Shown here piece after piece: positions 32,092 through 43,740 of a DNA stretch of 64,000 nucleotides. The first letter of the stretch is position 1. The number at the start of each line of letters is the position of its first letter. Under the pieces are notes generated by a model. The model saw nothing but the letters and a program-made list of their open reading frames with translations, searched no databases and had not been told where the DNA came from. Origin of the DNA: Cervus elaphus (Eukaryota; Chordata; Mammalia; Artiodactyla; Cervidae); contig NC_057828.1 in the NCBI RefSeq assembly GCF_910594005.1, forward strand, positions 5,344,235-5,408,234, read 5' to 3'. A program made the position numbers and the translations under genes.

Positions 32092-33024
32092 TCCTCATTG
32101 CTAAATTCAGATCTTATATTTTTGGCAGGAATATCACAGAGGTGATATTCCTCTCATTGCTTACCATTGAGTGGTGTACAGTTTTAATTATCCCATTACT
32201 GATGTTAACTTGCGTCACTTCATTAAGGTGGTAGCCACCAGATTGCTTCACTATACATTTTTTGTTTGTAATTAAGTAAGTATATTTTGGAAAGGTACTT
32301 TGAGACCTTGTAATTATCCCATTTCATATCAAATTTTTTTTTTAAAATCTCACCCCCCCATATCAAATTTTGAATGAAGTTTTTTTTCCCCAGCTTTTTA
32401 TGTGTAACCTCAGTGATTTCCTGTTTTATTCAGTGTGTTATATGCCATTACTATCATTTTTTCCTCCTCGGGTTGATGTTTGGCCAATAAGAGCCCTTAA
32501 AGCTGATTTCTGTATCTTTTTGATGTTTCCATCCTTCTTTGAACACTTCTTCACTTTCCGGCCTAACAAGATTATCCAGGTTCTCTACTTGCTTCCCCAC
32601 CCTGCTCGTTCTCTGACTACACTCGACCCCCACTCAGGAAGATCCTGCCTTCCTCACCCTGCCTAGTCTTTGATGCCCCTTCTAGGCTGACCTCCTCACC
32701 CTATAATGAGATGGCTTCTGCATGGAAGCCTTCGCACCCTTCTCAGGCTCCAGCATTGTGCTGGCCCTCCTCCGACACATGCTTTGCTAGCCCTGGCAGC
32801 TTGTGCCAGGCCCACTTGGTCCCGTGGCTGCCTTCCTCATCTCAGTCAGCCTCCACCACGCTGCTCTGGGCCTCTTGCCCTTCCTCTCCCCGTATGCACG
32901 CCTCCCTCTCTCAGCCTCACATTATGACTTTGTGAATTATTTGAGAAGGGGTGGGGAAAGAAGAAAGAGCCTAAATATGCAGTTTGTAGGTCTCCGGTTA
33001 TGTAACCACTCCATTCTGGTTTCA

Positions 33025-33235
33025 GCTGAGTACCTGGTGGCTCAGTGGTAAAGAAGCGCCTGCCTGTGCAAAAGACATGGGTTCGATCCCTGAGTCAGGA
33101 AGATCCCCTGGAGAAGGAAATGGCAACCCACTCTAGTATTCTTGCCTGGGAAATCCCACGGACAAAGGAGTCTGGTGGACTGCAGTCCATGGGGTTGCAA
33201 AGAGTTGGTCATGACTTAACAAATAGACAACAACG
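33025..33235 (+). repeat. Bov-tA SINE, sense
   Basis: Head 'ctggtggctcagtggtaaag', body through 'ttgcaaagagttggtcatga' and an A/C-rich tail. Confidence 0.88.
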
Positions 33236-33388
33236 TTCTATGCTGTCTTCCAAATAGCGGATTCACTAAGTATGTTCAGAAAAAGAAATGCTCTTGCAAC
33301 TTTTGAAAAATCCTGCTGTAACATTGCAAGCAGAATAAACTGGCACAACTCTTAGGAAAGCTGTGCCAGTCTCTAAGAACATATATTA

Positions 33389-34586
33389 GATTGGTGCGAA
33401 CATAATAGCTGCTTCAGACTGTGAATTTTAAATCATTATAACTAGCCTGAAACATCTTTATTAATCAAAATAGGATTAATTACAATCAACACATTTTGCC
33501 AATGAGAAATAAATTGTTTTGGGATTTGATGAATTCTTGGAGAACATTTTCTGCATCCTGCTGGTTTTGGAAGCGTTCTCCATGCAAAAAGTTGTCAAGA
33601 TGCTTGAAGAAGTGGTGGTTGGCGAGCGGTCAGGTGGATGCGGTGGATGAGGCAAAGCTTCATAGCCCAATTTGTTCAGCTTTTGAAGTGCTGCTGGTGC
33701 AACGGTGGTGCTGTTGTGGAGAAGAATTGAGCCCTTTTGCTGGCTGCAGATGTTGGAGTTTTTTGTGCGTCTCGTTGATTTGCTGAGCATACTTCTCAGA
33801 TGTAATGGTCTTACCAGGATTCAGAAAACTGTAGTGGGTCAGACTGGCAGCAGATCACCAGTGTCCATGACCTTTTTTTTGGTGCAAGTTTAGCTTTGGG
33901 AAGTGCTTTGGAGCTTCTCCTCTGTCCAGCCGCTGAGCTGGTCAGCCTCAGTTGTATAAAATCCACCTTTTGTTGCTTGTCCCAATATGATCAAGAAATG
34001 GTTTGTTGTTGCATAGTATGAGAGAAAACAACACTTCAGAACAGTGATATTTTTGATTTTCGGTCAGATCATGAGGCTCCCACTCTTCAAGATTTTTCAG
34101 CTTTCCAATTTGCTTCAAATGCCGAACGACCACAGAATGATCACTTTTGAGTTCTTTGGAGGATCAGCTTTAATGATTACTCTCAGAGGGTCATTGTCAA
34201 CTTCTGAGCCAGCTACTCTGATCCTCATCTTCAAGGCTTTTGTCTCCTTTGCAAAATGTCTTGAACCATTTCATACACCATTGCACTGTATGTTTGTTAT
34301 CAGTTCCTGGGCCAAATGCATTGTTGATGTGAGTTGTCTCCACTGCTTTATGACCCATTTTGAACTTGAATAAGAAAATCACCTGAATTTGATTTTTGTC
34401 TAACATCATTTCCCTAGTCTAAAATCAATGTAAAATAAACAGCATATAATAAGTCATTAGCAGAAAGACATAAAGTGAGAAATGCACATTAAAATTATGT
34501 ATAACATAATCACATTTGTTTAAGAATATATTCCAGTATGAAACAGCAACTTTCAACAATGCAAAAACCGCCGTTTTACATCAACC
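33389..34586 (-). mobile_element. Hsmar1-like mariner transposon, antisense
   Basis: 1.2-kb element bounded by TA dinucleotides (33387-33388 and 34587-34588), with diverged inverted ends 'gattggtgcgaac' and 'ttttacatcaacc'. Minus-strand transposase pieces at 34409-34197 ('FGPGTDNKHTVQW'), 34133-33948 ('RHLKQIGKLK') and 33790-33476 lie in order but are split by stops and frameshifts. Dead copy. Confidence 0.9.
33476..34409 (-). pseudogene. Mariner transposase remnant
   Basis: Three collinear minus-strand fragments of a Tc1/mariner transposase: N-terminal helix-turn-helix part, middle, and C-terminal catalytic-core end. At least two frame breaks. Not a host gene. Confidence 0.85.
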
Positions 34587-34654
34587 TAATACATTTGGAA
34601 TTCTTTAGAAAACTCACGGGACTTAGCATATGGCTTACGCATGCATTCATGCAT

Positions 34655-34830
34655 GCATGTGTGTGTGCTCGGTCGTGTCTGACCTCTTGAGACCCCATGA
34701 ACTGTAGTCTGCCAGGGTCCTCTGTCTGTGGGATTTTCCAAGCAAGAATACCGGAGTGGGTTGCCGTTTCCTCCTCCAGGGATCTTCCTGACCCAGGGAT
34801 TGAATATATATCCCCCATGTTTCCTGCATT
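34655..34830 (-). repeat. Bov-tA SINE, antisense, diverged
   Basis: 'tgctcggtcgtgtctgacc', 'gtgggattttccaagcaaga' and 'cctgacccagggattgaa'. Placed directly beside the mariner end. Confidence 0.8.
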
Positions 34831-35031
34831 TCATGTGAATTCTGATTTATTACAGTGATAGAGTAAGGATACACTGATTATAAAAGAAAAAGATAGTCAT
34901 AGTCTGGAGTTATTCATACATGCGTATCTTTTATGATCTCTGCATGAGGGGTCACAAAGAACACACACTTCCCCCAGCAGTGAAAATGCAGCAGTACATG
35001 TGTGTGTTTCTGCTCTGGGAAGCCCATTATA

Positions 35032-35106
35032 TGGGGCTTCCCTGGGGCTCAGTGGGTGAAGAATCTGCCAGCAATGCGGGAGACTTAGGTTCAGTCCCTG
35101 GGTCCT
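35032..35106 (+). repeat. Bov-tA SINE head fragment, sense
   Basis: Only the tRNA-derived head: 'gcttccctggggctcagtgg' to 'ggttcagtccctgggtc'. Confidence 0.8.
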
Positions 35107-35799
35107 TAAGCAACAGAATGATTCCATATTTGTTAATTAAATACTTATGGTAGTTTTATAGTACATAATCTACTGCAGATGATGAGCATTCGCTGTGTAT
35201 CTTTGGACCAGCTCTATGTCTTTGAACCATGTGTTACATATGTGGCTTTTTTTTAAAGCTAAAGAAATAATCATGTAGGAGAATGTTACTATGAGGATGT
35301 GTTGCTGAATGAAAATGTACAGAATTATATGGAAAACCTTTCTTTTAAGTGTGAATCAATACATTTTACAGTTTTGGTTTTTTTTTTAAGAATTCTATAA
35401 CAAAATAAGTGACTCACTGTGTAATGGCATAATAGGTATTAATTTTATTTTCCAAGTCATCTTTATTGTTTGTGTATTACTTTTTATTTTGAAATAAAAT
35501 TCAGTAATGGTATTAAACACGTTAAATGAATGTCCTGTGACTTCAGTTTAAAGATAATGCTATCATAGTAATCATCCAGTAATTTGAAGGTTGCTTTTAG
35601 GAAAGAAGCAAAGACAGATCCAGCAGCAGGGAAGATTGGCATTAGGTGCTACCTCAAGAAGTAATTGGATACTTGTTATTTTAAAGAGCAATGGTAGCTT
35701 TTTAAAAAAAAAGCATTTATTTATGTGTTTATGTGTTTATGTACTTATTTGTTTGGTTGCACTTCCCTGGTGATAACAGTGGCAGCACTTGGTAGCTTC

Positions 35800-36012
35800 A
35801 TGGGTTTCCCTGGTAACTCAGCTGGTTACAGATTCAGTCTTGAATCTGCCTACAGTGCGGGAGACCTGGGTTTGATCCCTGGGTTGGGAAGAGCCCCTAG
35901 AGAAGGGACTGGCTAGTCACTCCAGTATTGTGGCCTGGAGAATTCCATGGACTGTGTATAGTCCATGGAGTCCCAAAGAGTTGGACAGGACTGAGCAACT
36001 TTCACTTCACTT
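35800..36012 (+). repeat. Bov-tA SINE, sense
   Basis: 'gggtttccctggtaactcag' head and body ending in 'actgagcaactttcacttca'. Confidence 0.88.
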
Positions 36013-36014
36013 TT

Positions 36015-36286
36015 CATTTGGTTGCTTGGGGTCTTTGTTGCTCCTCATGGGCATTCTTTAACTGCAGTGAGCGGGGCTACTCTTCATCGCAGTACACGGG
36101 CCTCTCAATGCGGTAGCTTCTCTTGTTGCCGAGCACAGGCTTCAGCACTTGTAGCGCATGGACTCAGTAGTCATGCTACATGGGCTTAGTTTGCTCCACA
36201 GCACGTGGAATCTTCCCAGACCAGGGATCAGACTCATGTCCCCTGAATTAGGCGGATTCTTACCCACTGTACCACCAGGGAAGTGC
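36015..36286 (-). repeat. CHR-type SINE, antisense
   Basis: 'ttggttgcttggggtctttg' body to 'ctgtaccaccagggaagtgc'. The Bov-tA at 35800-36012 seems to have landed at its poly-T end, since 'tttgtttggttgcacttcc' appears before it. Confidence 0.85.
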
Positions 36287-36420
36287 AGTTGTAGCTATTA
36301 TACCTAACTTTTAAGGGTAACAGGATACTAATAAATACTATCCAGTTATTTCAAAGACAGAGTTATCTGCTATACTTTTTTAAAACATGGCAGTAAGTGT
36401 AGGACATAACTCTTTTCCAC

Positions 36421-37245
36421 TGTTGTTGCTCAATCGTGTGTGATTCTGCAACCCCATGGACTGTGGCTTGTCCAGCTTCTCTGTTCTTCACTATCTCCCA
36501 GAGTTTGCTCAAACTCATGTCCATTGAGTCAGTGATGTCGTCCAACCATCTCATCCTCTGTCATCCCCTTCTCTTCCTGCCCTCAATCTTTCCCAGCATC
36601 AGGATCTTTTCCAGTGAGTTGGCTCTTGGCTCTTTGCATCAGGTGACCAAAGCATTGGAGCTTCAGCATCGTCCCTCCAGTGAATATTTAGAGTTGATTT
36701 CCTTTAGGATTTGACTGGCTGACCTCCCTGCTGTCCAAGGGACTCTAAAGAGTCTTCTCCAAAGAATCCATTCTTCACTGTTCAGCCTTCATTGTGATTC
36801 AACTATCACATCCATACATACAACTGGAAAAACAATAGCTTTGACTATATGGACCTTTGTTGGCAAAGTGATGTCTCTGCTTGTTAATACACTGTCTAGG
36901 TTTGTCATAGCTTTTCTTCCAAGGAGCAAACATCTTTTAGTTTCATGGCTGCAGTCACTGTCTGCAGTGATTTTAGAACTCAAGAAAGTAAAGTCTATCA
37001 CTGTTTCCATTGTTTGCCCATCTATTTGCCTTGAAGTGATGGGACTGGATGCCATGATCTTATTAGTTTTTTTGAATGTTGAATTTTAAGCCATCCGCTT
37101 TCACTTTTTACTCTCCTCTTTCACTTTGATCAAGAGACTCTTTACTTCCTCTTCACTTTCTGATTGCATATCTGAGGTTGTTGATTTTTCTCGCAGCGAT
37201 CTTGATTCCAGCTTGTGCTTCATCCAACCTGGCATTTCACAAAGC
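36421..37245 (-). mobile_element. BovB LINE 3' part, antisense
   Basis: Reverse of BovB from its 3' end to the YADD region. Minus-strand ORF pieces at 36363-36554 and 36789-37055. Diverged, with stops. Confidence 0.9.
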
Positions 37246-37329
37246 TTACGCTGCTTATTATGAGAGATCTAACATAATGCAGGTTATTAATCAGACATTA
37301 ATTACTTTTCAGAAGTGCTTATCAGGACT

Positions 37330-37830
37330 TTTTTTTTTATTGAGTTATATAGAAATGTGCACAAGTCATTATCTTACATGTTGAATTTTCATTAAGTGAG
37401 TATACCTAATAGACCAGCACCCAGATCATGAAATAGAACATTTCCAACCCTGTCTTCCCCCTCTATCTCCTCATTGTCATTTACCACAATCCCAAAACTA
37501 GTCACCATCTTGACCATTCTACCATAGTAAAGTTTTGCCTGTTTGGTTTTCCCATAAATAGAATCATACAGTATGTGCTGTTTTATTTAGCTTCTTTGAT
37601 TTTGCACCCATGATATTGTTTATTCCCTCTCATTACTGGATAGCATTGTATTTTATGAATATACTGCAAAGTATTCCAGAATGTATATACTGGAATATAT
37701 CCATTCTAGTGTTGCTATACATTTGCTTTGTTTTCCATTTTGGAGCTCTTTTTAATAGTGTTGCTTTGAAATTCTTTATATACATGTAATGTAATGTCTA
37801 TGTTAGAACTAATATGTGTTTCTCTTGGAC
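37330..37830 (-). mobile_element. Ancient L1 3' UTR, antisense
   Basis: 'cataaatagaatcatacagt' and 'ggatagcattgtattttatg' are typical reversed L1M 3' text. Confidence 0.6.
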
Positions 37831-38007
37831 ATATATCCTGTGATCCAGCAAATCATTCTATTTTTGTTTTTCTTGTTCCCTTTTATAAAAGCAAGGTAGC
37901 TTGGGAGGGAAACCTTTCTAGTGTGTTACATGAGCCTTTGAGAAGTCACAAATGGGAAGAATTTTTTTATCCAAGTCTTGAACTCTCAGTTTCAGATAAC
38001 AACTGCA

Positions 38008-38215
38008 GTTTATTGACTCTTCTATCACTAAGTGCTTCTTGTACATCATTTCCTTTATTTCTCATAAGAAACTGATTAGATAGCTACTGTACTCCCATTT
38101 TATAACTGAGGAAAGTGAGACTAAGAGGTATTATTTATCTGACATTACATGGTCAGTAAGTAATACAATAGAGACTCAAACACTATTATCTTGGACTCCA
38201 TAATCTTACCTACTC
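38008..38215 (+). repeat. MIR SINE
   Basis: 'ctactgtactcccatttta' and 'aactgaggaaagtgagacta' match the MIR core. A second short MIR-like stretch ('agatgaggaaactgaac') lies at 38690-38790 in intron 4. Confidence 0.65.
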
Positions 38216-38459
38216 TAGTACCCTACTATTCTAAATTAAGTGTGGACATTTAGGATGAGGGGAAGGAGGAAAGAACAGCAAAGTTCTTCCCGGCTCTTTG
38301 ATTTCTCCATCATGCTGGGATATGTCACTTTTAGCAACCCCTTTTCCTCATACTCAAAATCATTTCACATGCCTCAGATTTTTTACCCTTGTGTGAACTT
38401 TGTCCAGAAAACATGACCAAATTAATACAGGTCACACTGATGTCTTTTTCCTCTTACAG

Positions 38460-38583
38460 AAAAAACGCAGTGAGATTCCTTGTTATTGGGAAAATCAGCC
38501 AATGGGATGTCAGAAACTAAACTGTGCTTTCCATCACAACAGAGGACGTTATGTTGATGGCCTTTTCCTACCTCCAAGCAAAA
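38460..38583 (+). CDS. ZC3H11A: ZC3H11A exon 4 (residues 59-99 and first base of 100)
   Basis: 124 nt, phase 0-1. Encodes CCCH finger 3 with C66, C75, C80, H84 (C-x8-C-x4-C-x3-H) and 'GRYVDGLFLPPSK'. Acceptor 'ctcttacag', donor gtgagt. Confidence 0.96.
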
Positions 38584-39668
38584 GTGAGTTTCGTTTTTTA
38601 ATTTTAAAAGGCTAGTTGCTATATAATGAACGCCTACATGCATATATAGAGTAGTGTAAACATTGCCGTCTCTGTAGTCTTGTGAGAGAGCAGTTTTATT
38701 TTCACTTCAGATGAGGAAACTGAACTTTATTAAGGTTAAATGACTTGTGCACAGTCATAAGCCAATAAAGTAGCAGTCATGATTAAAACTTTGTTGACAA
38801 AAACTGTGCTGCTTCACAAATGTTTCTTGGCATGGCAGTTTAGGTTACTTTAGCTTACCTCATTTCCCATTGTCTTTTCATGCTTACAGAGATTTTCAAA
38901 AGAAACTTGATTCTCCAGGCCAGGGGTTGGCAATCCTGGTCTTTCACCTGTATTACAAAGTAAAATTTTATTGAAATGAAGCCCTGCCCGTTTGTTTACG
39001 TATTTTCTGTGGTCAAATTTTGTGCTACTGCTGCAGAGTTGAGTAGTTGAAACACAGATCTACAAGGCTTAAAATATTTACTGTATACTTCTTTATATTA
39101 AAAAATTTGCTTATCCTGCTCTCAGGTATAATCTAAAATAAAACTTACACTCTGTCAAAAGCTAGTATTTATTTCCTTTTAAAGTAATTTCCTAGTGGAG
39201 TGATCAGCCATTTAAAAGCCACATCTGCTGTGTGATTAAAATCTGATGGCTGTATATTTTTATCTTCTTTAAGAGGAAAAAAGTCTCACTCCTTTCTGAT
39301 ATGATTCAAAAGTATTACCCACTGTCTCTTTAAAAAGCTGCTTCTTGATCCTACAGCCTAGAATTTCAGTATTAAAATTTAATGTCTAGAATGTGTAAAT
39401 AATTACTATGCATCTAGCTTTTATTCTCTTGAGTGCCCACTTTGTGTTTACATGAAGTGAATAATTTTTAGCTAGAAGCCACATTTTCCTTCCTGGTAGT
39501 TTAGAACCTAATTGGGAAGATTAAAAATTTAATTAAAAATTTAATTAAAAGACATACATTAAAAAAAGACAGTGCTCAAATCACCAAGCTTATTATAGAT
39601 AGTTGGAGATTTTTTTGATGAATTGGGACTATTTTTTTTTTTATTTACAACTAATTTTTTATGTCTAG
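38584..39668 (+). other. ZC3H11A intron 4
   Basis: 1.1 kb. Contains a MIR fragment and a Charlie-type element (38927-39120). Confidence 0.8.
38927..39120 (+). repeat. hAT-Charlie-type non-autonomous DNA transposon
   Basis: 'caggggttggcaatcc', 'aattttattgaaatgaagcc', 'gttgagtagttgaaac' and 'aaaatatttactgtat' follow the familiar Charlie/MER element. Another copy in reverse lies at about 50020-50195. It is of the same superfamily as the transposon that gave ZBED6, but unrelated in origin. Confidence 0.6.
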
Positions 39669-39872
39669 CTGTGTTGCCCACTGTGCCTGAGTCACCAGAA
39701 GAGGAAGTGAAAGCTAGCCAGCTCACAGTTCAGCAGAGCAAATTATCTGTTCAGTCTAATCCCTCTCCTCAGCTGCGAAGTGTTATGAAAGTAGAAAGTT
39801 CAGAAAACGTCCCCAGCCCTACACACCCACCAGTGGTGATCAATGCTGCAGACGATGACGAAGACGATGACG
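39669..39872 (+). CDS. ZC3H11A: ZC3H11A exon 5 (residues 100-167)
   Basis: 204 nt, phase 1-1. Encodes 'VLPTVPESPEEEVKAS' and a serine/proline linker ending in the acidic run 'NAADDDEDDD'. Acceptor 'atgtctag', donor gtgagc. Confidence 0.96.
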
Positions 39873-39995
39873 GTGAGCTTTAGCTCTTTCTTTAGGACAA
39901 GTAAAGGACCAGGGTAACTTAGTGAGTTAGCATCAGACTTGAAACTCTACATCTGTTTTTTAATTGGAAATTTGCCTTAAATGTTGACAATATAG

Positions 39996-40112
39996 ATCAG
40001 TTTTCTGAGGAAGGTGATGAAACCAAAACACCTACCCTGCAACCAACTCTCGAAGTTCATAATGGATTACGAATGACTTCTACCCGGAAACCTGGGGTCA
40101 ATTTAAAACAAG
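39996..40112 (+). CDS. ZC3H11A: ZC3H11A exon 6 (residues 168-206)
   Basis: 117 nt, phase 1-1, only 123 bp after exon 5. Continues the acidic segment ('DQFSEEGDETKTPTLQ') to 'KPGVNLKQ'. Donor gtaaga. Confidence 0.95.
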
Positions 40113-40386
40113 GTAAGAAGGGGCTATTTTGAAGCTAGTTTCTGCTCATAAATCTTACAGCACTATTGAATATGTCCAGACTATTTTAAATACCTTTGAA
40201 ATTTAGTTCATGATTACCAGCACCTCCCTCTTGCTTGTGTCCATTACACTCATTCACACACACACACTTACATATCCTTTCTCTTCTTCATTGAGAAAAC
40301 ATTTGAATGCTGGATGTGTGTGTACAGATAAAATGCAAGGGTGAAATGGTGCTAGTTCTTCATGTGGTTGCTATTTGTGTTCCTAG

Positions 40387-40467
40387 GTGAAAGTTTGAAT
40401 TTTGGAATAAAAACTCTTGAAGAAATTAAATCAAAGAAAATGAAGGAAAAATCAAAGAAGCAAGGTG
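40387..40467 (+). CDS. ZC3H11A: ZC3H11A exon 7 (residues 207-233)
   Basis: 81 nt, phase 1-1. Encodes the first 'FGIKTLEEIKSKKMKEK' motif. Acceptor 'gttcctag', donor gtgagt. Confidence 0.95.
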
Positions 40468-40739
40468 GTGAGTTTTCAGGAGTTTTGACATGGAGGATTG
40501 AATGTTGCTAGAGAAGACTAAAAAGACACTTGGCACCAACCAAAATGAGCAAATAGATTTTGATGTTTGTGGCTTGTTTGAATTAAAACATAGTCTTGTT
40601 TAAATCATAGTTGCCTTTTTAAACCATTGCAGCTGTGTTTCAGTCCCTAACTATTCAGAGCTAGGCAGGTACAATAAAAAACCTGAAAGAACTTGTTTAT
40701 TTTGAGAAATATAACTCTAAAGAGTAGCATATAAACTCT

Positions 40740-40867
40740 TCTTTTTTTTTTTTTTTTTGGCCACATTGCATGGCTTGCAGGATCTTGGTTCCCTGACTAG
40801 GGATTGAACCCATGTGCCCTGCAGTGACAGCTCAGAGTCCTAACCACTGAACCTCCAGGGAATTCCC
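40740..40867 (-). repeat. CHR-type SINE, antisense, short form
   Basis: T-tail, 'ttggccacattgcatggc' and 'gaacctccagggaattccc'. Imperfect flanking 'taaactctt'/'taaactatt'. Confidence 0.9.
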
Positions 40868-41199
40868 TAAACTATTATTAAAAGAGGAAAAACTTTATTT
40901 TGTAGTAGGTGAATTCTTCCTCAGGAACTGCTAGAATTTTCTTCTAACGCTTGCCTTAGTTTGGTTGATCTGTATTTCATATTAGGTTAGTGCAAAAGTA
41001 ATTGCGATTTTACATTATTGAACTTTGCTGTTTGATATTGGGATACATTCTCAAATGTGTGTTATACATCATTTTAATGTTCATTTCTCACTTTGTTTTT
41101 TGCTAGTGACTTATTACTTGCTATGTATTTGATATTTATTTTAGACTAGGGAAATGGTGTTAGACAAAAAGCAGATTCAAGTAATTTTCTTAATTCAAG

Positions 41200-42286
41200 T
41201 TCAAAATGAGTCATAAAGCAGCAGAGTCAACTCTCAATATCAGCAACATGTTTGGCCCTGGAACTGCTAACAAGCATACAGTGCAGTGGTGGTTCAAGAA
41301 GTTTTGCAAAGGAGACTTGAAAAGGAAGATCATAGTGGACAACTAATCAGAAGTTGACAGTGGGGATCGGGATGGGGAATACATGTAAATCCATGGCTGA
41401 TTCATGTCAATGCATGACAAAAACCACTACAATATTGTAAAGTAATTAGCCTCCAACTAATAAAAATAAATAAAAAAAAAAGAAGTTGACAACGACCAAC
41501 TGAGAGCAGTCATTGAAGCTGATCCTCTTACAGCTCCATGAGAAGTTGCCAAGGAACTCAGTGATGATCATTCTGTGGTCATTTGGCATTTGAAGCAAAT
41601 GAGAAAGGTGAAGAAAGTTGATAAGTGGGAACCTCATGAGCTGACCAAAAACCAAAAAAATCGTCATTTTGAAGTGTGATCTCTTATTCTACACAATGAC
41701 AACGAACCATTCCTTGATCATATGTAACATATATGTACACATTCCTCGATCACATGTAACAAAAATTGGATTGTACATGACAACTGGCAGCAGTTTAGTG
41801 GTTGGACTGAGAAGAAGCTCCAAAGGACTTCCAAAGCCACACGTGCACCAAAAAATGGTCACGGTCACTCTTTTGTGGTCTGTTGCCGGTTTGATACACT
41901 CCAGCTTTCTGAATCCCACTGAATCCATTACATCTGATAAGTATGCTCAGCAAATCAGTGAGGTGCACCGAAAACCCCAATGCCTGCAACTGACATTGGT
42001 CAACAGAAAGGGCCCAGTTCTTCTCCACAGCAGTGCTTCAAAAGCTGAACAAAATTGGGCTGTGAAGTTTTGCCTCATCTTCCATACTCACTTGACCTCT
42101 TGCCAACCGATAACCACTTCTAAGTACCTTGACAGCTTTTTGCAAGGAAAATGGTTTTACAACCAGCAGGATGCAGAAAATGCTTTTCAAGAGTTCATCG
42201 AATGCATGTGTTTTTACACTACAGGAATAAACTTATTTCTCATTGGCAAAAAATGTATTAATTATAATGGTTCCTATTTTGGTTAA
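41200..42286 (+). pseudogene. Mariner transposase remnant with nested L1
   Basis: N-terminal text resembling 'FGPGTANKHTVQWWFKKF' at about 41251-41304, C-terminal text in 41669-42286 ('AGLIHSSFLNPTESI', 'QQDAENAFQEFIE'). The segment where the second catalytic acidic residue is expected is shifted out of frame. Non-functional. Confidence 0.88.
41360..41481 (+). mobile_element. Tiny 5'-truncated L1 inside the mariner
   Basis: About 120 bp of ruminant L1 3' end plus A-tail ('ctgattcatgtcaatgcatg', 'gcctccaactaataaaaat'). Flanked by the 11-bp duplication agaagttgaca (about 41349-41359 and 41481-41491). Confidence 0.93.
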
Positions 42287-42823
42287 TAAAGATATGTTTG
42301 AGACTAGTTATACTGATTTAAACTTCATGGTCTGAAACCGCAATTACGTTTGTACCAACCTAGTAGATACCGTGTAAAATGTATTTAGAGAGAATCAGAT
42401 GATTGGTTCTAAGTACCTTGTTAGAGCTTGTTCTGTAGCCGCTTTGGAGTTATGTTTTGCAGATGATTGAGTATAGATGGAAAAAAGTGAATTGACACAC
42501 CTAATAGCTGATGTGCTTCTGAGGTTAACTTCAGTATAACGTTAGCCTTACTAGTAAGTAAATGAAAGTAGATTGAGTGCCTGAGTAACTCAGAACAGTT
42601 TTATATTTTATTTTCACATTGTGCCAAAGGCAGATAAGAAATAAGACTATCTCCCTTTCCCTACTCCCATTTCACTGTAGGCAAACAGGAACAGAAAGAT
42701 TGCTTGGCTTGAAGTCCAGTGGTTTGTATTGGACTTACCTGGTCTCAAAAAGCAAAATCTCTTGATTTATGATAGCTTCATTTTTCATGAATTATTTACT
42801 GTTCTTTGACTTTCTTTATTTAG

Positions 42824-42934
42824 AAGGTTCTTCCGGAGTTTCTAGTCTTTTACTCCAGTCACAGCCCATGCCAGGTCCTGAAAAAGAGAATGTCCGGACT
42901 GTGGTGAGGACAGTAACTCTGTCCAACAAGCAAG
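42824..42934 (+). CDS. ZC3H11A: ZC3H11A exon 8 (residues 234-270)
   Basis: 111 nt, phase 1-1. Encodes 'EGSSGVSSLLLQSQPMPG' and 'ENVRTVVRTVTLSNKQ'. Acceptor 'tttatttag', donor gtgagg. Confidence 0.95.
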
Positions 42935-43740
42935 GTGAGGTATAGGTAGATCTGAAGAGTTATAAGTTACTACTTTTAAGTGGGAGAGCAGAATCCTTGG
43001 GTTTGGTGTTATTGGTGGATTTGCAGGGAGATTTTGAGTATGTTGATTGGATAGAAGGATGAGAATTAGTGCATTTGACTCTACTGTTTTATTAAAAGGT
43101 TGAAATTGTTAATCATGCAGCTTTCATATTTATATATTTAAGTTTTACATTGTTCATTTTATCCAACCAATTTATTGACTGCCCATTGTAGGTAAAGAAC
43201 TATAATAAACCCTTTCATTTAGAGAGAAATGTAAAAGTTTTTTCCTTTAGTAGCTTTAAGTCTGATAAGGAATATGATGGAAGTAATTATAGTATGCAGA
43301 TACATTTAAGTATTTGTGTCATTCAGACAACAAAAGATTAAGAGCTCACTTCTTGCTGGATCAAGGAAGGTTATATAGGAGAGTTAGCAGTGAAGTAAAG
43401 TATGCTTTTATTTAATATATGGAAGTGTACAAGCAGAAATACAGCTTGGGTTTTGTAACCAGTTGGTTAGATACAGCTTGTCTTTGTATTCTTGGTCACT
43501 GTTAATAATTGGGACTGTGTTATTGCTTCCTTTGGACTGTTCATTTGGTTATTTGAATTATTACTCAGTAGGTTGATTTTTTTTTTCCCCTTTAAATGTC
43601 AGTAGTCTTTATTTCTCAAGACTGAGTTCTGATTTCCAAGAGATTTTCTTAATATCAGAGCATACTTTGTATCCATTAGTAGTTATTGAATACAGGAAAA
43701 ATTGGATAATGATAGAGAAATTCTGTTTTTGCCATTTTAG
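42935..43740 (+). other. ZC3H11A intron 8
   Basis: 0.8 kb, AT-rich, no recognised repeat. Confidence 0.8.

Larger units (their letters stand above)
31298..38459 (+). other. ZC3H11A intron 3
   Basis: 7.2 kb. Holds four Bov-type SINEs, a CHR SINE, an antisense mariner (33389-34586), an antisense BovB (36421-37245), an antisense L1 remnant (37330-37830) and a MIR (about 38008-38215). 32340-32940 is pyrimidine-rich without recognised element; its short ORFs show no domain. Confidence 0.8.
40985..42360 (+). mobile_element. Hsmar1-like mariner transposon, sense
   Basis: Bounded by TA at 40983-40984 and 42361-42362. Inverted ends read 'ggttagtgcaaaagtaattg' and 'caattacgtttgtaccaacc'. The transposase is broken by frameshifts and by a nested L1 (41360-41481). 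A 205-codon ORF at 41669-42286 is its C-terminal half, read with an altered catalytic region. Without the L1 the element would be about 1.25 kb, near Hsmar1 size. Confidence 0.93.
40468..42823 (+). other. ZC3H11A intron 7
   Basis: 2.4 kb, more than half occupied by a mariner (40985-42360) and an antisense CHR SINE (40740-40867). The rest is unique AT-rich sequence. Confidence 0.8.

Noticed and set aside
32706..32935. Overlapping ORFs of about 74 codons in intron 3
   Set aside because: Open in several frames at once because of C/T-rich composition; no splice or domain support.
41669..42286. 205-codon ORF that looks gene-sized
   Set aside because: It is the C-terminal part of a mariner transposase inside clear inverted ends, with earlier frame breaks and a nested L1.
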